From the NCBI GenBank assembly GCA_003241645.1, contig QFOX01000039.1:1-18606 (forward strand): 18,606 bases of DNA, in the 5' to 3' direction. Positions 14,528-18,606 of this stretch are shown here, piece by piece; position 1 is the first letter of the stretch, and each line of letters begins with the position of its first letter. This stretch comes from Azospirillum brasilense (GTDB taxonomy: Bacteria; Pseudomonadota; Alphaproteobacteria; Rickettsiales; UBA3002). The notes beneath the pieces were generated by a model. The model searched no databases and was not told the DNA's origin. It was given only the letters and a program-made list of their open reading frames with translations. Position numbers and translations under genes: made by a program.

Positions 14528-17500
14528 ATGGCCGCTCAGTATACGGTTGCGTCGTCCAGTGAACTTACTTCGGTATTATCGCAGCTTAAGGGTGGGGAAA
14601 CGGTGTACCTGAAAGCGGGGGATTACGGCAACCTGACCCTCACGGGAAAATACGCCAGCACGGTGACCTTCACCTCGGTGGATGCGGATCAGCCCGCCAC
14701 GTTCAACATGATCACCTTCAACGGTGCGAAGAACATCACCATCGATGCGGTGAAGGTGGACCTGCAGAACCACCCGGCCGAAGCCTACAAGGATGTGGGC
14801 GTGCGCATCAGCAATTCCAGCAATATCGAGATCAGCAATAGCGATGTCAGCTCGAATGCTTCTTCGCAGAATCCCATTTCTACCAACGGCATCTATGTGC
14901 GCGGCAGCAGCAATGTGGTGCTGGATAATAACAGCATCAGTGAGTTCGGCTGGGGCTCGGTGGTGCAGCAATCCAGCAACGTGGTGGTGTCGAACAATAC
15001 ATACCACGATAACCTTGGTGATAATGCCCGCTATGCGGCGGATATCAGCAATATCGTGGTGGAGGGAAATACCTTCTACCCGCCCGCGCTGGATAACCCG
15101 CTGAACACCCACCAGGACAACATCCAGTTCTGGACGACGGATGCCACCCGCGACAGCACCAACATCGTGGTGCGCGGCAACACCATTTACAATTACACGG
15201 AAAGCACCGTGCAGAATATTTTCATGCGCGGTGATTACCTGAACAGTGCCGACGGGCTGACCAACGAATTCCGCTACGAGAACGTGACCATTGAAGGCAA
15301 TGTCATCGTCAGCAACCATGCGCATGGCATTACCATTTCCGCGGCCGATGGCGTGACCATCCAGAACAACACGGTGCTGTATGCCGGGCTCGAGGCGCAC
15401 CCCGATGCGGTGAACGTGCCGAAGATCAACGTATCATCTTCTACCGGCGTAACGGTGGTGGATAACGTGACCAACGGCGTGAATATCAGCGAAAGCAGCG
15501 CGCAGGGCGCGGTGGTGCAGGGCAATATCATCGTGGATCGCCATGACTCGGATTCGCCGAGCTACACGGGCAACCTGTTCGTGAACGGTGACCAGAACCA
15601 GTTCCCCACCGCGGCGGATCTGGTGCCGCTGCCGGGCGGCCTGCTGGATAAGGGTAACGGCGATTTCGTCGGCGCGCTGCAGGTCGCACCTTCGCCCACG
15701 GATGTGACGGCGCTTGCCAGCGTCAGCAGCGCACTGGTGGATGGGCATTTCGTCTACAGCTTCGATGCGGGCGTATCCCTCGGTGTCGCGGGCGCCGCGC
15801 TCGACGGCGCGAGCTACAGCTGGAAATTCGCCGATGGCACCGTGCTGAAGGGCGAGCACGTGTCGCACGCATTTGCCACGCCGGGCCAAACGGAATTCAC
15901 CCTGACCGTAACGGACGCGCAGGGGCGCAGCGATAGCTTCGTGCGCGAATTCACCGTGCGCGATACCACGGTCGTGCAGCTGGATTTCGAACAGGGCGCG
16001 AAGGACCTGAGCGGCAACGTATCGGGCGTGGGTGTGGCCAACCCCACCTACGTGGACGGGCCCTATGGCAAAGCCCTGCACCTTGCCGGCGGTACCGACC
16101 GCGTGACCATCAACCGCGCCGACATCGACCTTGGCGGCACGGGCCAGTTCAGCTTCTCGACCAGCCTGCAGCTTGACGCCGGTGCGACAGGCCGCATGAC
16201 CGTGCTCAGCGACCATGGCAATTGGGGGCTATACCTGAATCCGGTCACGGGCGTTGCGCAGCTGGCCGTTGCCTCGAAATTCTATAGCTTCCCTGCCAGT
16301 GCCGCCCTGGCCGATGGCCAGTGGCATGACCTTGCATTGACCATCGATGCTTCAGGCACCACCCTGTATGTGGATGGCAAGGTCGCCGGGGTGCTGGCCG
16401 CCAACGAAACGCTGCTGGGCCTGATCGACGAAGCCGGGCGCTATGGCTACTCCGTGGGCGGCACGCCGTGGGGCAATGCGTTCCAGGGCAGCATCGATAA
16501 CCTCACCATTTTCAGCAAAACCCTCAGCGCCAGCGAAGTTCAGGCGCTGCACAGCCACCAGCCACCCACCCCGGAAGTGGGCGTGGAACTGAAAGGCGAT
16601 GCCAATGCCAATACACTGCAAGGCACGGCCTATGCCGACCATCTCTATGGCGATGCCGGGCGTGACCGCATTGAAGCAGGCGCGGGCAACGACCTGCTGG
16701 ATGGCGGCGTGCATAGCGACACGCTGCATGGCGGTGCGGGCAACGACACGCTGGTCGGCGGGCACGGCAATGATATGCTCACCGGCGGTGCGGGACGCGA
16801 TGTGTTCGTGGTGAAGGACATCAACCACAGCGCCGGGGCGAATTACTATGGCAAGGCTGCGCCCGTGCAGGGCGACCTGATCACCGATTTCACCCATGGC
16901 GAAGACGTGATCGACCTGCGCGCGACCGGCTACCACAGCCTCGTGGAAGCAGGGCAGGCCACGCAGGTGGGGCAGCTGGAATACAGCGTTACCAATGCGG
17001 GCACGGTACTGTACGACCCGTTCTCGAATTTCGCGATGACGCTGCAGGGCGTGGCGCAATTATGGCAGGACGATATCAGCTTTGCCGCGCAGCCCAATCC
17101 CGGCCTGCAACAGCGGGCCGATGGCAGCTTCGTGCTGGATGTGAAAGAGAGCTTCGCGAAGCAAACGCTGGATAGCTACGTGGTGCAGACCGGCGATAAG
17201 GCCGACGCGATCTCCATCCAGAATTATGAGGGCGATGTGGTGGCCACCGGCGGCGGCAACGATGTGGTGCGCACCGGGTTCGGCAACGACACGCTCTATG
17301 GGGGCGATGGAAACGACAGCCTCTACGGCGAAGCCCATAACGACGTGCTGCATGGCGGGGCGGGCAATGACCTGCTCAATGGCGGCCAGCATAACGACGT
17401 GCTGTATGGCGGGGCGGGGGCGGATATTTTTCAGTTCAGCAAAAACTTCGGGCAGGATGTGATCAGGGACTTCGAGGCGGGCAGCGACGTGATCGAACTG

Positions 17501-17656
17501 CTGGGCACCGGGCTGTTCAATTTCGAGGCGGTGCAAAGTGCCACCGTCTATGATCTTGCCAGTGCCACGGCCGTGATCAAGGCGGCGGATGGATCATCCA
17601 TCACCGTGGTGGGGGTGGATCGCCCGTTCGACCAGGCGGATTTCCGTTTCGGCTAA
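14528..17656 (+). CDS. Secreted RTX protein with beta-helix, PKD-like and LamG-like domains
   Basis: A 1042-residue modular protein, probably exported by a type I system: it has no Sec signal and ends with RTX blocks and a C-terminal region typical of such substrates. ATG 14528 is chosen for the AGGAG upstream; ATG 14495 lacks one. Domains: right-handed beta-helix (about 20-345) with many N-N-T/V-I/V-x-G-N turns and an HQDNIQFW motif (195-202); PKD-like (about 405-478, YSWKFADGT and FTLTVTDAQG); LamG/concanavalin-like (about 480-675, SIDNLTIF); RTX block 1 (about 690-760, GGAGNDTLVGG-type nonapeptides); a beta-rich linker with DFTHGEDVIDL; RTX block 2 (about 905-970) and a second DFEAGSDVIEL. 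The layout recalls polysaccharide epimerases and lyases with calcium-binding R-modules (AlgE-like), but the AlgE DPHE motif is absent. Activity is therefore unassigned. Calcium-dependent folding outside the cell is expected. Confidence 0.88.
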   Translation: MAAQYTVASSSELTSVLSQLKGGETVYLKAGDYGNLTLTGKYASTVTFTSVDADQPATFNMITFNGAKNITIDAVKVDLQNHPAEAYKDVGVRISNSSNIEISNSDVSSNASSQNPISTNGIYVRGSSNVVLDNNSISEFGWGSVVQQSSNVVVSNNTYHDNLGDNARYAADISNIVVEGNTFYPPALDNPLNTHQDNIQFWTTDATRDSTNIVVRGNTIYNYTESTVQNIFMRGDYLNSADGLTNEFRYENVTIEGNVIVSNHAHGITISAADGVTIQNNTVLYAGLEAHPDAVNVPKINVSSSTGVTVVDNVTNGVNISESSAQGAVVQGNIIVDRHDSDSPSYTGNLFVNGDQNQFPTAADLVPLPGGLLDKGNGDFVGALQVAPSPTDVTALASVSSALVDGHFVYSFDAGVSLGVAGAALDGASYSWKFADGTVLKGEHVSHAFATPGQTEFTLTVTDAQGRSDSFVREFTVRDTTVVQLDFEQGAKDLSGNVSGVGVANPTYVDGPYGKALHLAGGTDRVTINRADIDLGGTGQFSFSTSLQLDAGATGRMTVLSDHGNWGLYLNPVTGVAQLAVASKFYSFPASAALADGQWHDLALTIDASGTTLYVDGKVAGVLAANETLLGLIDEAGRYGYSVGGTPWGNAFQGSIDNLTIFSKTLSASEVQALHSHQPPTPEVGVELKGDANANTLQGTAYADHLYGDAGRDRIEAGAGNDLLDGGVHSDTLHGGAGNDTLVGGHGNDMLTGGAGRDVFVVKDINHSAGANYYGKAAPVQGDLITDFTHGEDVIDLRATGYHSLVEAGQATQVGQLEYSVTNAGTVLYDPFSNFAMTLQGVAQLWQDDISFAAQPNPGLQQRADGSFVLDVKESFAKQTLDSYVVQTGDKADAISIQNYEGDVVATGGGNDVVRTGFGNDTLYGGDGNDSLYGEAHNDVLHGGAGNDLLNGGQHNDVLYGGAGADIFQFSKNFGQDVIRDFEAGSDVIELLGTGLFNFEAVQSATVYDLASATAVIKAADGSSITVVGVDRPFDQADFRFG

Positions 17657-17675
17657 GTGCTGTTCCGCACGGCAT

Positions 17676-17710
17676 AAAAAAAGGCCCACATCGCTGTGGG
17701 CCTTTTTGTT
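17676..17710. terminator. Bidirectional terminator between RTX gene and pelG
   Basis: The perfect 10-bp stem AAGGCCCACA/TGTGGGCCTT with loop TCGC (17681-17704) is flanked by an A-tract on the left and TTTGTTT on the right. It can end both converging transcripts. Confidence 0.9.
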
Positions 17711-17725
17711 TGTGCGGCGCGTGGC

Positions 17726-18604
17726 CTATTTCTGCAGCACGGGCGGCAGGTGGGAAACGCCCATCTGGAACTCGCCCATATCCTCGAAGTAATCGGCGCT
17801 GGTCTTCACCGTCGGCACCTTCACCGAGTTGTTGTTGGTGATGAACGCGTGGTACGGCAGCTTGCGCACATGCGCGAACAGGATGGACGCGGCAAGGAAG
17901 AAGGTCAGTGCCGAAGCCAGGAAGAAGCCATAGCCGTAGAACTTGTAGCCAAGGTTCATGAACACCAGCGTGAGGATGGTGTTGCTCACGAAGTAGAAGA
18001 AGAAGATCCACATGTTCGATTTGCGGCAATCGAAGTAGCTGAGGATGATCGTGGTGAACAGGATGAGCACCTGGAAGAACGCCCCCAGCACGCCAAGGCG
18101 GAACATGCCCAGCTGCAGGAAGAAGATATTCAGCTTCTCGAAGATCTGCGGTGCCAGCAGGATGATAAGGAACGCGATGATGCCTTGCAGCAGCATGACG
18201 TTGCGGCCACCTTCGATGATCGAATCCATGATGAGGCCATGGAACTGCTTGATACGGCGCAGGCTGGCATGCGCCAGGATGTTGCCATAGAAGCGGCGGT
18301 AATGGTGGAAAAAGTTGGTCTCGATGGCGAACACGAACAGCGCCAGCGAAGGCAGGATGCTCATGGCGGCCATGAACATGGCGGAGTCATAGTCCGGGAA
18401 GAAACGCATTTTGCTGGGCAGCTGCGTCGCCTCGGGGGCGTACCACATGATCCATTTGTCGATCCACAGCGCGGCGTTGAAGAAGAAGCCGCCCACGGCC
18501 AGTTCCCAGTATTTCGCCCAGAATGGCTTGGTCGCGAATTCGGTGGTCAGGCGATACGGGTATTCCGCAAAGATGCGGCCCGTCAGCATGAACACGATGA
18601 TGGC
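17726..18604 (-). CDS. pelG: PelG, Pel exopolysaccharide inner-membrane transporter (5' end outside window)
   Basis: The visible 292 residues are the C-terminal part of a polytopic membrane protein; the frame stays open to the window end, so the start lies beyond it. I recognise PelG from KPFWAKYWELAVGGFFFN, ALWIDKWIMWYAPEA, DYDSAMFMAAMSILPSLALF, ETNFFHHYRRFYGNI, GMFRLGVLGAFFQVL and a late GYGFF-x(n)-YHAFITNNN. PelG is the Wzx/MOP-like transporter thought to move the cationic Pel polymer across the inner membrane together with PelF, PelD and PelE. About eight helices are visible. Known PelG proteins have about 450 residues, so roughly a third is missing here. It is usually the last gene of pelABCDEFG, which fits the terminator that follows. 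The other pel genes would lie upstream, past the right edge. Confidence 0.92.
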   Translation of the reverse strand, partial: AIIVFMLTGRIFAEYPYRLTTEFATKPFWAKYWELAVGGFFFNAALWIDKWIMWYAPEATQLPSKMRFFPDYDSAMFMAAMSILPSLALFVFAIETNFFHHYRRFYGNILAHASLRRIKQFHGLIMDSIIEGGRNVMLLQGIIAFLIILLAPQIFEKLNIFFLQLGMFRLGVLGAFFQVLILFTTIILSYFDCRKSNMWIFFFYFVSNTILTLVFMNLGYKFYGYGFFLASALTFFLAASILFAHVRKLPYHAFITNNNSVKVPTVKTSADYFEDMGEFQMGVSHLPPVLQK

Positions 18605-18606
18605 AA

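Noticed and set aside
16600..17420. Possible DNA tandem repeats or CRISPR-like array
   Set aside because: The periodic sequence is explained by RTX nonapeptide codons; spacing is 27 bases and in frame, with diverged copies.
17601..18029. 142-residue alternative frame in the pelG region
   Set aside because: It crosses the terminator and overlaps pelG in another frame without motifs.

Overview
The window is GC-rich and gene-dense. It looks like the chromosome of a Gram-negative bacterium, most likely an alphaproteobacterium. The reasons are an RND efflux pair, a lipoprotein acid phosphatase, PelG, and a eukaryotic-type ornithine decarboxylase gene with a long structured leader of the kind known upstream of alphaproteobacterial speF genes. 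The exact lineage cannot be read from the sequence. No tRNA, rRNA, CRISPR array, transposase or integrase was seen.

Layout. (1) 2-1181, plus: the 3' part of a MotB/OmpA-like membrane protein gene, overlapping a 172-residue orphan ORF of unknown function. The pair recalls MotAB-like motors such as those of Zorya-type loci, but the decisive neighbours lie outside the window. (2) 1260-2651, plus: a class I/II aminotransferase, ending at a terminator that lies inside the 3' end of the convergent gene. (3) 2664-6749, minus, listed here in transcription order: a DAACS-family dicarboxylate/amino acid symporter, a TerC/Alx-type metal exporter, secF without secD, and a PAP2/class A acid phosphatase lipoprotein. 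The first three are tightly spaced and look like one transcription unit. (4) 6969-11590, plus: an RND (HAE1-type) efflux operon of adaptor plus inner-membrane pump, both starting with GTG, with no outer-membrane channel gene in the window. (5) 11726-14058, minus: a polyamine module. An ornithine decarboxylase lies behind a long structured 5' leader (candidate speF RNA motif) and is followed, after a terminator-like hairpin, by a deoxyhypusine-synthase-like gene. (6) 14528-17656, plus: a 1042-residue type I secreted protein with a right-handed beta-helix, a PKD-like domain, a LamG-like domain and two RTX calcium-binding blocks. It is preceded by an AT-rich region with two inverted repeats. (7) 17726-18604, minus, partial: pelG, the likely end of a Pel exopolysaccharide cluster outside the window.

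How the parts may work together. The polyamine genes probably convert ornithine to putrescine and then use an aminobutyl-transfer enzyme to make a longer polyamine such as homospermidine; this is inference. PelG and the beta-helix/RTX protein face each other across a bidirectional terminator and may both serve biofilm or extracellular polysaccharide biology. The strongest leads are the ODC leader with its alternative pairings and tiny upstream ORFs, the ODC/DHS-like pair, and the MotB-like protein with its orphan partner at the left edge.
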